From positions 41,850,352-41,914,351 of the forward strand of contig OX235270.1 in assembly GCA_944472135.2 (NCBI GenBank): DNA of 64,000 nucleotides, read 5' to 3'. The translations under genes and the position numbers were made by a program. Within the stretch, counting starts at the first letter, position 1. Each line of letters begins with the position of its first letter. The stretch is from Trichobilharzia regenti. Lineage: Eukaryota > Platyhelminthes > Trematoda > Strigeidida > Schistosomatidae. The notes under the pieces are model-generated. The model was not told the DNA's origin and searched no databases. It was given only the letters and a program-made list of their open reading frames with translations. Positions 40,501 to 54,187 of the stretch are shown one piece after another.

Positions 40501-43500
40501 GTGCATCTTCTGTTCGTCTGAATAAAAACAAGAAGGATTATATCAATATTCAGAGAGAGGGAAATAGTTACAAAACAGTTTTTAGCTGAAGTAGCGATTA
40601 TTTACTACAATTAAAAGAAGAATACTGAGGATGAATTATTTTCTGGATCACCAAACCAATATCCATTTAGACACCATTATTATTATTACAGTTTCAAACA
40701 GTATTTATGAGTGACTATAATTCATACATAGGCTTAATTGAGTGGTCAAATAGTAGGGTTTTGCTTTCCAAGGAGAATAGTAGTAATCCAAGAAAAATAT
40801 TTTAGGAGGCAACTCACAAACGTCAAGTTAAAAGTAAACAAGATAACTTGGAAAAGACTGAAACAATAAATAGTAAAATTAGGCCTCAATTACTTAATTT
40901 GATGAAATAATGAACTGTGAAACTAGTGCAATCAGACCAGAATATACATTGCTGAATACTTTTTCAGGAATACATGAAAAGCATAGTAAAATTAATTAAC
41001 AGATGTTTACAACAATGTTTATAATACTAGACAGAGTTATTGGCTAGTGCTTCATCAAATGCGCCACCTACATTTGCGCATCTCATTGTATCACTGGTGG
41101 TGAGAATCAACTGTTTTACATTGTTTGACCTGAGACTAAACCATGTGACCTATACATGTATCAACTTAAATTGCCGTCTATCAACCACCTTTATTTTGTT
41201 TAACTTTGAAATGAAGACTATCTGTGGTAGTGATGAAAAGCTATAGCTTAAAAGTAAACGATTTTCAATCAATGCTTTCCTTGATTACGCATCTGCATTT
41301 GACTCTGTACCTAGGTCTCTCTTACTAAGTAGGCTTGCTGCAACACAGGCTGAAAGCTGGACAAATAAGTGGTTGCATTCCTATTTTTCTGATAGGAAGG
41401 AGTACACCGTCTACAATGGAAAGTCCTCCACTACCCCACTTACTTTAGCTGGTGTTCCTCAAGGTGCTGTTCTTTCTCCTATTTTGTTTTCTTTTTTCTT
41501 ACATGACTTGCCCCATTCTGATGTAGCCACTTTTGTTAAGTATGCTGATGACTTCTCTGTTTCTATGCCTGTCAACTCTCAGTCAGATTGTTCCAAATTA
41601 ATTAACGTTCTGTCGGAAACTAGTCAGTGGTCCTGTTCAAACCGTCTTAAGCTGAATCCGTCTAAATGTCAGGTAGTCAATTTCACTTTCAGACAGAAAA
41701 CGTGACTTACAACAACTAGCTAGCTCACATGGCACCACTATCATTGACGGCACAGAGGTTGAAAATACATCTAATGTCATGTATCTTGGGCTGAGTTTTT
41801 CCACCGATCTTTCCTGGTCCTCCCACATCTTGCTAGTTACTAGAAAGATGTTTCGCTTAACGTTCTACATTAGGAAATTTAGGCAGTCTGGTATAAAGCA
41901 GTCTTTGCTTTCTCAGTTTGTCAATTCTTGTATTCTACCCACCCCCCTTTTACTGCTCCCCATTAATCTTTCCTGAACTACTTAAGAAAGACTTTGCTTT
42001 GCTGAGAAAGGCAGGCACTAAAAGCCGTTAGTAGGGCAAGTGGGATATCGTTAAACCAGGTGGTTAACACTATTGTGGATAGACATATAATGTCATGTAA
42101 GAAACTAGCGTATACAATATTGTCAGACCCCGAGCATCCTCTCTATACGCAGCTCTCTCCTTGCATTTCATCTGGTAGAACTAGAAGAAGCCATAGGAGG
42201 CTATATGCTAGGACTACCAAGTACAAAAGCTCCACAATACCATATTTGGAACAGCTGTTATGTGTGAGAAATCCGTTAGGTATGACACGATCAACTTACA
42301 GTGGCACTCTAACAAATAACCCCATTAGTTTTTGTTTTCCTTTCCTCGTTACTATTACACTGTTGTTCTCACCTTCTATTACACACTAATTTTAAATTTC
42401 ATATCCCGTGGTGCATTGTTTAAAATATAAACGCAACGCTGTTGTTTTTTTATTTTTTTATTTATCTTCTTTTTAGGGGTGCTGGTTTTTGATTTTAAAA
42501 TCTTATAAAATTTATGAGGTAATTAGATGCGATATATTGTAATGCACGCTGAAAATTCCATACCTGTACCATAAATACTGTTTGGAATAAAGCTATTATT
42601 ATTATTATTATTATTAAAAGTATACTTTCTACTTAAGAATTTCAACTCACACTGTCATCAAGTCAGCAATTCATCACGCACTTCTTGAGCTTACACATGG
42701 ACTTTTACAAACTGTTAGAATTTGTTAATCATTTAAAAAAAGTCCAGCTAGCAGATTACTCGTCAGCACGTGTGCTTTCATCTCCACATGGCTTTCGTAG
42801 ATGCCTAATGTTGTTGCAAAGTTGGGTGTTAGTGTTTATTGCTTGAATGGAAGTTTTCTAGTGAATATTAGGCTTTATATCTGAGTCAACTACTATAATA
42901 ATTATTGTTCTTTAAGCACATACTCGGCAAATCATAAATACAAAAAATACACCGAAGTAAAGTATATATATATATGTATAACAATAAGTGTATGTCGAAG
43001 TAATTTTTCCATTATGAATGATAGTCATTATTTTCAGTGTATAATGAGTCTAGATGAAACAGTATCAGTGACCATTTTCTTATGAGAAGAATTGTGGAGA
43101 AAAACAGATTTAGAAATAATAAAAAAGATATGTAACTCAGGTGGATGATTTGCAATTAGTAGTGTTCTCTGAACTGGTTGGTTTAGTTGCGGAGCTTTCG
43201 TCGTCAACTTGGACAGAACTCATAAAATTATGCCTTACAACATACTTCCAATTCAATACTCAAATATATGAACAAATAAAAGCAACACCAATGGGATAGC
43301 CCATATCAGGATTAATAGCTGAAGCCGTCATGCAAAGATTAGAATTATTAGCTCTACGTATAATTAAACCGAAAATCTGGGTACGTTACGTTGATGATAC
43401 ATTTGTAATCATTAAGAGAAATGATTTAGAATAAACCCATAAATTATTAAACAACATATATGAAGACATCAAATTCACAAGAGAAGAAGAATTAGATAAC

Positions 43501-46500
43501 AAAATCCCCTTTTTTAGATGTCTTAATCAGGAGAACCAACACAGGAAATTTAGAAACACAAGTATATAGAAAATTAACGCACACACATCAAATACTCAAC
43601 TATACTAGCAATAATCCAATTACTCACAAACGAAACTGTGTACTGACATTGTTTAAAAGAGTTCAAACACATTGTAGCACACCACATTTGAAAAGAATGG
43701 AAGAAAAATACTTACAAACGGTCTTCAAGAAGAATGGTTATCCACAAAATTTCATCAAAAAGTGTTTAAAGTCGAATCAGAGCACCAACAAAGAACCATC
43801 ACCAAAGACCAAAAAGAAATTCATCCTACCATACATCAGAAATATCTCTGAAATAACAGCTAGAATACTGAAACCGTTTGATATAGATGTAGCACACAAA
43901 CCAGTCGAATCGTTTAACTCCATATTATGCAAACCAAAAGATCCAACAGAAAAAGGAGATAAAATTAATACCATTTACAAAATAAATTGTATGAACTGTA
44001 ACAAACATTACATCGGCCAAAGTGGACGTCCCCTTCGAATAAGAATCCAAGAACACAAATCAGCCGTGAAAAGACATGATATAAATTCTTTAGTATCAAT
44101 GCGTACAGACACTTATGGATATCATTTTGATTGGGAAAAAGTCAAAATCTTAGACAGAGGAAACACCAAAAGTGCAGTCAGAGAATCCCTAGAAGCCTGG
44201 TACTCAAACGAAAATGCAATTAATAAACACGTTAATATAGATGAAATACACCAACTAGTATGAAGTAAATGAGGTGACCAGAAAGTTTAAAATCCCAGTC
44301 AATAGAAAACGGTCAATACATATGTAAAGATGGTTGGTCACCAGGAGACGCAATTGTATCATCATTCATGGAGATTTTAAATCATTTGACTTTATGCTAA
44401 ATACTGCGCTGAAGATGTCGTCCAGAAAGACGATGAAAGCTCCGCAACTAAACCAACCAGCTCGGAGAACACTATTAATTGCAAAAAAAGATTTAATTAT
44501 GTAGTCCTCCTACAACATCTGAATAAGATGTCATAAAATAAATGTGTACGGATAACAGTGTTAGCAATAGATAAGGTTAATTGTTCAGTGCTTAGAGAAA
44601 GCTTTTTTTTCTGCTGTCAGATAAACTTTGTATCTGCTAACTGCAAAATGATAATTCCGATTCTATCGCTATAAACATCTACAGGCTAAACTGTTTTTGA
44701 AGGCATTCCGGAGTAACTATATTAAAATTTATTCATAATCTTATATTTTAGAATGATGACGAGTGTCGTTAACAACTTTATACTAAGCCAAAATAATTGC
44801 GATAATGATTGAAATCATAGGTATGGATTGAAGCTACATTTCTTTGTGGTCTAAATGAGATAGGTAAATATGTAAAGGGCATGAGTATACCGAACGACAA
44901 TAGGATTTTTTTTCAATGCATATTCTCGTTACATTGGCTAGCTGAATTTGTATTGTAGTGAGAGCAGGCTGCTAAACAATTGGTAGACACTAATTTACGT
45001 CAGTACCTATGTCACTAATACTGGCCGTGAGAAAATATGAACAAGACTGATTCAACAACCAATCACAGCGGACTTAACGTGGGCAAATACGAATCACAGA
45101 TATATGGCTTAACTTTATGAGAAACCAGTCACGAGCAGTACAGAATAATCTTGAGCAAGAAACAACCAATCAGAAGACTGTGTTTGTCCGCTTGAATAAG
45201 CTATAATAATGTACATGAAATATATATAAATATGTGCTGATTTCCTTAATAAACGATCTGTTACCTGGCCCTTGTCTTCTGTTGTTACATTATAATGCGG
45301 TAGTGGGAGATATTTTCAGGTCAGATGAACTATTCTGCTCAAAAATAATAATAATAAGTAATAAACCATGTGAATAATCAGGTGAAGATAGTTGTATGTA
45401 GCATATGGTGAGTGTGATAAATCGCTCACAAAATGGACTACTATCATTCTTTAAGTGTGACAGTCATACTTAAAGTAAAATTTGAGCAATCAAATTATGT
45501 TTCGCAAAATTAACCGACTAAAAAATGCATAACAACAACTGTTTAAATGTGCTTCTGATTATAATAGGTGTTTAATTTCATACTTAAAAATGTACTGTTA
45601 AATTAAGGTATTGAGTAAAAAAGTAGTGAGAAAAAAATACAATGACTAACACACCTTGTCATAAATTCTGTTGTTGAAATTAACTGACGTATTGCAACTG
45701 AAATTTTCTGAATCGCTGTCAACTCAGCCTTTTTAGGATCGGTACCACTGCCTTCTTCGGCACAAATGTACGGTAAATCTTTCAGAATTAGTGGAAGTAA
45801 AGCTTGAAGAATTACCTAGGTGAATAGAATGAAGAATGAATTATTAGTTTAATTTGAGTTGATGAAAGCATATTTATACGAGTAGGTATTATATTTTATA
45901 GTCCAAGCTAGTATATGCTGCTAACAAAATACTGGCTTGCTGATTAAAACCATCAATGATTTGAGGAATTTCACGCATTTATGAATGGAGTGAACAAATT
46001 TATAAACTAACCATTACCATTCAACTTTTGATAGTTGTGTATGGGTGAATATAACAGCGAGAATAATTTGCATATGAGAAATAAGATAATTATTAAATAA
46101 TAAATTTCGTATATCACTTCGTGTTTATACACGTTAGCTTTGCAATTTAATTAACCAGTAATTAAACACAAGTACAAAAAGATTACCATTTAAAGAAAAT
46201 AGGCTAACAAAATATATTTTGGGAGGCCTATTAAAATGTGTCTAACTCCTAAAAGATGAAAACTTTCACGATAGTTAGCTACACAAAATCTACCCAAAAT
46301 GCAACCTGAGAACAATTACAGCTTTTATCTAGCCCTTTAACTGAACTCTGGCATAATCCACAACGTTTCAGTTATTCAGTGAATAGATTAACAGAACAAA
46401 GTAGAATATAGGACATGGTAAAGTAAAATCTCCCACTTTTATATGGTCATTTGAAAAAAACACTGTCTTCATTTAAAAAGCATCATACAACGTAATTAAA

Positions 46501-47842
46501 AGACATTAGCAACAGACGCCACACTGATGTATTCTCATAAAACACACTTAAAATGTTACTTTTATCAGATATTTATGTTTTTGTGTTTTTAAGCATTGTC
46601 TCATGAATTGATTAACACTCATTTCATGCAACAGTGGCTTTCTGTGTTTTTTTTCTACTTTACGCTTGACTATTTCAGTAATTGTCGTGTTCGGGTTTAT
46701 GGTTTTAGGACAAGTTGACCTTGAGAATTCACAGCCGACAAGGTTTCAGCTCTCTCTTTGTCAAGTTTTAGTTGGCTTTTTAACATTCGTAAATCATAAT
46801 ACGTGTCTCAGTCTGAGAAAGACATGACTACCCAAAGTAAATTACTTATCTATATGGAATACACTTTCCAATGTGAAGTCAGTGCTACTTTCTATACGGA
46901 TCAGAGACTTGGCCAGCGCGTCATAAAGACTACCTCAAACAAACTACAGACCTTCATCAACAGCTAGCTGTCTTCGCTCAATACCACTCAAGATCAGATG
47001 GCCGGCCAGAAAAGATCAGAAACAGAGATGGATCTCTGGAAATGAGCGAACCAACCCAGCAGGAACCGATTGTCAAACAAATAGGCAGGAAGAAATGGAG
47101 GTGGATTGGATTGTGGTGATACTCTGAGGAAACCATGAAGTGACATCACTAGACAAGTCATCGCTTGAGTGGAACCCGAAAGGGAAGCGGGCGGCGAGTT
47201 GATCGTCGGTACAAGGGAGGTCATATGAAGAGGAGATGAAAGCATGTGGCCAGACTTGGAGCGGAGTGAAAAAGTTGGCAGAAAACCGAAGGCAATGAAG
47301 ACGCGCAGCTGAAGCTCTATGTTCCTCTAGGAATTAAAGGATATAATAATAATAATACATTCCATAAATTGTTCAAATATAACAAATCAGTGAATAATAT
47401 TCGTTAATTAAAGATATATCTTTCTAACTTTTGAACATTTCTTTGTAATCTGTTACTCAGAAAAAAAAAACTGAGTGCAATGTCTTTTTATTTGGAGTTC
47501 AAATGAATAAATGTAAGAAAAAAGAGTTTATTACTTACGAGCATTTGTCTGGCTCTATAGGAATCTGGAGCATATACGATTACTGCAACACACAGATTAA
47601 TCACTTCTAGAATAGACCAGTTCGCATCTTCATCGTCATAACAGAAATCCTTAGAGTAAGAAAATGATCCAGGTAAGGGAATGAAAAAAACATACACTTG
47701 ATGGAATGATAAACTTTTCAAATTCTCAGCACAGAATAACAGTAGAAATTATTTTATTTTAATCATATAACAGTATCACCGTTGTGGAAAAAAGTAAAAT
47801 ATATCAGCAAATATTTTTCATCTTTATTAAAGATGCTTAAAT

Positions 47843-47873
<31 letters not shown>

Positions 47874-50800
47874 GGCATCCAGGTTTGAATTATCCTGAAT
47901 TTTTGTGGAATTTTCCTAATTTTAGTTGATATTCTATTTGCTACTATAACTTTATTATTACTATAATTTAAGCAACTTTAATGAACAGTAATTTCATTGA
48001 TCTTACTTTACAAATGGATATTATTTAAAGAAAACACCAATTCTTTTTCATCTTCAACAGTAATCACCAGAAAAGTAGCATAGATAATACTTCTTGCATA
48101 TTCTGTCCTGAATGCTAAAAGAAGTGGATTCATAAAGTTATCTAGCGATAAAAAGTTGGTAACTTCCAATTTAGGGAAATGAAGGATGATTGCCCCCTCC
48201 TGACTTTTAAGTTCTTGAAATAACAGTGGATGTTATGTTATTACGATTATTTACATATAAATTTGACCAGTAGGGTGCAGCTGGTTGGGTGTGAGGACAA
48301 ATACTCGCCAAAGACATTGGCTAGCGGTTGCGCTGTGTCGTGAATTGGCAGAAGTTAGAATTCATGGGCCATTGGATTGGGTCCCAATGGCTTAATGGTA
48401 TACGAGCTCGCTAACCTTGTAACCAGAAGGTCCTGGGTTCGAATCCCAGTGGTTGCGTACTGCCGAAGAGTCCCAAACCAGAACGAAACAGCTGTCCAGT
48501 ACTCCCGGGTTTTCCAATGGTTCTCTAACTAATGTCAGCTCATGATGAAATCCTGTAAACCAATCAAATCCTTACAAACCAACACTTGAATATAAATTTA
48601 TCGTCGAATGGTTATCAGGGCAACTGCAGAAAATTTATCATGTAGTAGCGTAAAAGGTGTTTCGAAGTTATAGGACATGATAATACAAGCTTTAGTACTA
48701 ACACAATTCATCTGAAAATAAGTTACTCATTTGTGTACAGTGAGTGGACTGCAGTTCTTGTATTCAGTTAAAATCCAGTTACGGAACAAAGCAAACATTA
48801 AGTCAGGTGTTTTGCATAAGGACGCCTGGTTGTCGATTTATACTTATTTTTTGTGAGCTGAAAATAACTTACAAGATAACAGACGCAGATATTGCCACGG
48901 GATAACACAGGGATAATTTGCTACTGTTTTGCTTTTCAATTTAAATGAAATGTTAGAACTGATATTACCTACAGAGTTTCTCAAAAGGAGAAATTATCTC
49001 TAAAAGGTTACCAGATGACATGTTTGATCTCATATTTATAAACAAATGTGTTCGACTTTATCACTGGTAGGTCACTCAATAACCTCACACTTCATCACTG
49101 TGTGACTGTGACTAATCAGTAAAAGAATGAATGACCCATGAAAATCGCTGCATAAAAAACACACTTAACGACAACATTAGTGACCACATTTCAGATTTGA
49201 CTTGTAGAATTCATGCAACACTAATACATATGCATATGAGACTGGTTATTACCTAGAGATATGTATCTCTTAGTTCTATGGTGGATTCGTTCAGCGGTAA
49301 TTTCTCTTTCTGTAGCACTAGGTGACGTGGGCTTGAATATTCAGAGTGATAACAGTTCCTTTGAATGTCAAGATATACTACGCTAACAAGTGCCTGTAAG
49401 CACAAAACCTGGGTGAACGCACTGCTGAAGAAAACCTAAAATCAGCTAACTTCAAGTGCGACAAGTGAAAATCCAAATATAAAAATTAAGGAACAAAACG
49501 TCTGTTACGCAAGAAAAAATAACTACTTTATTAGTGATTCATACATTTTAATCGTGTGGGCTTAGGTAGACGGAAATATTTCACTAAATTTGTGAAGAGT
49601 GTTTGAAGCGTTCCTAGAGTCAAGACGAAAAGTTCTGAGGTGTGGGTGTACGTAAATTCACTGGATTACTTACTGTTTATAAAGCTGAACTGTACGGCTA
49701 AGTTAGTTAACATGGAAATTTTTCTTGACCATCAAAGCTACTATAAAATTAATTTCGTGTTGGAGAAAAAGTATGAAACATCATTAAAATGTATCAATCA
49801 AACTCAGCTAATTCTAAACGAGTAACGATTTACCTGATTTTTAAAGAAATAAGTGACAAATAGTTGGGCTTATCAGTTCACACCTAGAGCAAAGGTAGAC
49901 TTACTGTTTTTAAACTGTGACCTTATCTTAGTGTGTGTACTCAGGAGGCCTAGACATATTAAGCGCAAGGCCCATCTGCAAAGTATTACTGGTGATGATG
50001 ACTAGAGGTTACAGGAAACACTTCATTAAAGCGAATATCAGCTATCCAAAAAATACCTATAGCTACTATAAAATTACATCACCATACTACCGCCTTGTGG
50101 ACTCGCGATGCACTAATGAATTCCATGAAAAAGTAAGTGCAAATGTAAGTTCCAAACAGCAATCAAAGATCCGGATGCAACTGTTTGATTGCATTTCATT
50201 CACCAATTTTATTATCATTTCTAAGCACACTACTCTATGTTTTAAAAAAGTAGTCTTATTATGACTGAAATTTTGTTAGTAGTTCAGCTACTTATTGATC
50301 TAATCAATTTCATGAAACTCGGAAATCCTGAAACAAACCAAGTCTTTGGAATTCACGAGAAAAGGGGAATAATAGCAAATTACTGGATAAGCGACAGTGA
50401 CAGAATATTTACCGATGTGTTATGATTGAAATAAAACAACGAAGTTTCATCTGGCAGTCTGGCAGAAGTTTCTTCAAGAAAATAATTATGATTAAAATAT
50501 TGTAAAACAAAATAATCGAGCAAAGAATTTTCTTGTCGATAAATTCCTCTTCCAGCTCTACAATTATATATATGTTTGTATACATAAAATATTCAAGATT
50601 GGCAGTTAATAGCAATATTAGTGTTTTTTTAAATAATATCCATTTGTAAAGTATGATAAATGCAATTACAGTTCACTAAAAATACCTAAATTACAATAGT
50701 AAATAAAGATATAATAGCGAATAGAATATCAACTAAAATTAGGGAAATTCCACAAAAATTCAGGATTATTCAAACCTGGATGGCCAAGGTAATGATAATG

Positions 50801-53800
50801 TCTGAACTAACCGCTTTTTGGATGCGTAAATAAGGCTTGTTAATGTGGATCCCCACAGCCTCAGCAATATTTAGTAGTCGAAATCCTAAGGCAAAATTGA
50901 GATTCGTAGGTATGCGGTAAATGACCCTGAAAGCATGGTGAACGTCAATCTTGTGTTCTGTCTGCACAAGATGAGACAGAATAGCGCTACGAATGCATTT
51001 TGTTTGACCTTTGCGTAACCACCCAGGGTGATGTTCGGAAATTCGACAAGAAACACGCCTAACAGTGCGGCGTATGTAACTGGCTCCACAGGAGCTGATA
51101 AATTGGTAGATACACATGGATGAGGCGAAATTAGGCAGTTTGTCTTTTACTCCCGAACGCAGAAGAGGAGTGGTCTTAAAGATACAATGTAATTCAGCAG
51201 CAGGGAATGCTCGTTTTACCGCATTTCTAATGCGCTGAGTTAGTATCTCGCTAGTGTTGTCCCCAAGGAACTGCATCTGTAAGAATAAGACCTTTTTCAA
51301 AACTGTTGGTATTTTCGGCTGCTTTGGTTTCAAATTCATATTCTTATCAATAAACTTTTCAGGATAACCATTCTCACTTAGCAGCCGTTTAATATTATTC
51401 AGTTCTTCATCAAGATGTTATTAGTGAACTCGATTTTTATTGTTGGTACATAGATGATACTTTTTTGATTATGAAAAACGAGAAAGAAGCAAAGAGCATC
51501 CTGAATAAATTTAGTGAGGTATATCCTGCAATAAATTTTACTATTGAGAAAGAAAAATACTCTAGTATTCCATTTTTAGACGTCTTTATGACCAGAAAAG
51601 AGAATGTCACAATAAGAAGAAGTGTTTATAGAAAACCTACATCAACGGGCCAGTACACACATTTTCTCAGTTTTGTACCCCTGAAATACAAACGCAATTT
51701 GATAAAGTGCCTCGTTCACAGAGCAAGAGCGATTTGCTCGGACGAATGTCTTGATGAGTTTGAAATGAAATCTAGCGATTGTATTGGCAACACACAAGCT
51801 GGTAAATATTTATACATAAAACATCATCAACGTTTGGAGCTAATTTCTTTAACTTAACTAGATTTTTAAAACGTGAAAGAAAAACGATCAGCGACTACAT
51901 ATGATAGAAAAAACAGACACAAAACTGATTTTGATGGAACCGATAGTCTACAAAGAGGTTTTCTATCATACAGGGAAAAACTGATTGAAGCTTTGCACAA
52001 AAATAACTAAATCCCAGGATTTTATTTTAAAAAAGCCGCATGACATTAACAGATATGGTTGACAGGTGTTTATAAATATATGAGGAATACAAAAAGTTGG
52101 TTCCAATCACGAAATGTTTCTCTTCTATGACGCTTTTTCTTCTCTGTAAGCATCTCTTTGTTTTCCCTGTAATCAAATGGTTAAGCTGCGATGAGTAAAC
52201 AAATCCGAAAGTTTTTAATTGTTGCATCCATGTTCTTTTCACCTCTATTACCAGCAACAACATGTTTTTGATTGTGTCCCCAACAGAACCAGGAATTTTA
52301 TAATTATCATTCCTTAAATGTCACTTTGATTTTCATTTGAACATACTAACATGAATGATTGGCAGATCTACTTCATTTGATTTTATTTCATATACAAATA
52401 TCTTAAGAATGAGTAAACTACCATTTTGAAATTAACATGTCACGATTAACTTTTTTTCAACAAGTAGTCACACCTCAAAAATAAATAAATGAGGAGACTG
52501 AATGCATATTTTTGACTTCATTTGTATTACCTTCAGTATTTTAGCCCATATTATTGCCTTAAAAACTTGGGCAAAACATCGTTCACAACCTACTTTTATA
52601 ACATTGAGATTTGTACAAAAAAACTTCTGCAAATGTGTGAAACAAATCTGTCCGATATCGAACCAACTTCACAAAAACTATATATTAGCTAAACTCTGAT
52701 CAATTATGATGTGCGTCGGTGGCATAGCGGTTAGGACGCTCGCCGACCATGCACATGGTTCGGGGTTCGATCCCCGACCACAGATGCACTCCTTTACCTC
52801 GCTAAGCCAGAAATAAAAGCTGGTAAAGAGGAAAGGTTGGGCATGAGGCTAACAACCCCATCCTGTAAAATAAACACTGCTACAGAAACTCCAAGTCACT
52901 AGCTTGAAGCCCTATGTTCCACTGGGGAACGTGAAGGAAAGAAAAGAAAAGGATCAAGTATGATAATGATTTGTCATTCAAACGAATGCATGATGACTGG
53001 TAACACACAGAAAGCTGTCGATGTGTTCACTTACCAAAGATAAAATCTGAACAGAATTATTATTGTATAGAAGATTTCACCATCAGCTGACATCAGTTAG
53101 AAAACCACTGGAAAACCTGAGAGTACTGGATAGTTGTTTCGTCCTAATTTGGGACTCTTCATCAGTACGGACTAACCGCCAGGGTTCGAACCCAGGACCT
53201 TCTGGTTACAAGGCAAGCTCGTAGACCATTGAGCCACTGGGACCCGATTCAATGGTTCTTGAATTCTAACTTCTGCCAGTGCACGACATAGCGCGACCAA
53301 TTCGTAATGTCCTCTCCGATGAGTTACTGCCTCATCTTCGACCTGCTGTACTCCCAGGTTTTCCAGTGGTTCTCTAACTGATGTCAGCTCATGGTGAAAT
53401 CCTGCATAGAATCAAACAAAATCCCTACAAAACCAATAATTGAGAATTATTATTATATATTTCACTAGATTAGCAGCATGCTGAAAGCCATCAGACACAC
53501 CTCTGTCATGTTTTCTTGTAAATTAACTATTAACTAGACGTTCAGATTTGTATGACAACAGCTTGTATCATTCCTGTACACATCGTGTTGATTAACAATG
53601 CTTGCTTATAAACAGTGCATCTAGAATCTAATCGGCTCAGTTCTATGAATTCAAGGCTGTTTTCCGTCCTTGTTCCGTCTACCTAACCACGTACCTTAGG
53701 ATAAAGTAAATGCTAATGATTCATATATTTCTTTTAAGGAAAACAAAACAGACTGTTATAAATTGAAACTCAATACAAACGAATCATTAAGGATCATAAA

Positions 53801-54143
53801 GTGCAGCTGTACACTGTATACACTGAACTTACTAAAGCTTCTAACGGTTTTTGAATATTGCACAATTCCAGAATGCGGAGATTATCATCTAACGGACGAC
53901 TTATGACTCTCAACAGTCTGTACAAGGTAGCCGGCTGGATCTATAATAGATAGAGAATTATGAGAACAAAACATCGTAACTAAACTATGCATTCATTCAT
54001 GCAGGGTAACATTTTACCTTGTTATCATGCGTTCAAACCCTGGTTATTGATTTTTGGATTTCCAAAAGAATGGATACTGAACAAAGAGTACTCTTTTCGA
54101 TAAATTTATCATCAGGCTCTATAGTTATATATACGTTATATAG

Positions 54144-54187
<44 letters not shown>

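Larger units (their letters stand above)
43150..44484 (+). mobile_element. Penelope-like element 3 (PLE3) with 56-nt inverted ends
   Basis: Left end 43150-43205 and right end 44429-44484 are inverted copies with few mismatches (right end includes GAAAGCTCCGCAACTAAACC). Between them lie an RT remnant and a GIY-YIG endonuclease. Just before the right arm is CTGAAGA (44409-44415), followed by a TCGTC/GACGA hairpin and GAAA (44435-44438), which looks like a hammerhead core. It belongs to a different PLE lineage from PLE1: the endonuclease has CMNCNKHYIGQSGRPLRIRI. Confidence 0.87.
50770..52020 (+). mobile_element. Penelope-like element 4 (PLE4): inverted endonuclease joined to RT
   Basis: Minus-strand endonuclease 50770-51413, directly followed by plus-strand RT from about 51418. 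This is the same head-to-head layout as PLE1 (inverted EN, then RT), but the right-hand endonuclease is not recognisable after 51770. The end of the element on the right is unclear; 51858-52020 holds a short Lys/Arg-rich frame that may be residual element sequence. Confidence 0.78.

Noticed and set aside
49284..49340. tRNA-like string after 49284
   Set aside because: Only loose A- and B-box resemblance, with no match to the SINE families in this window.
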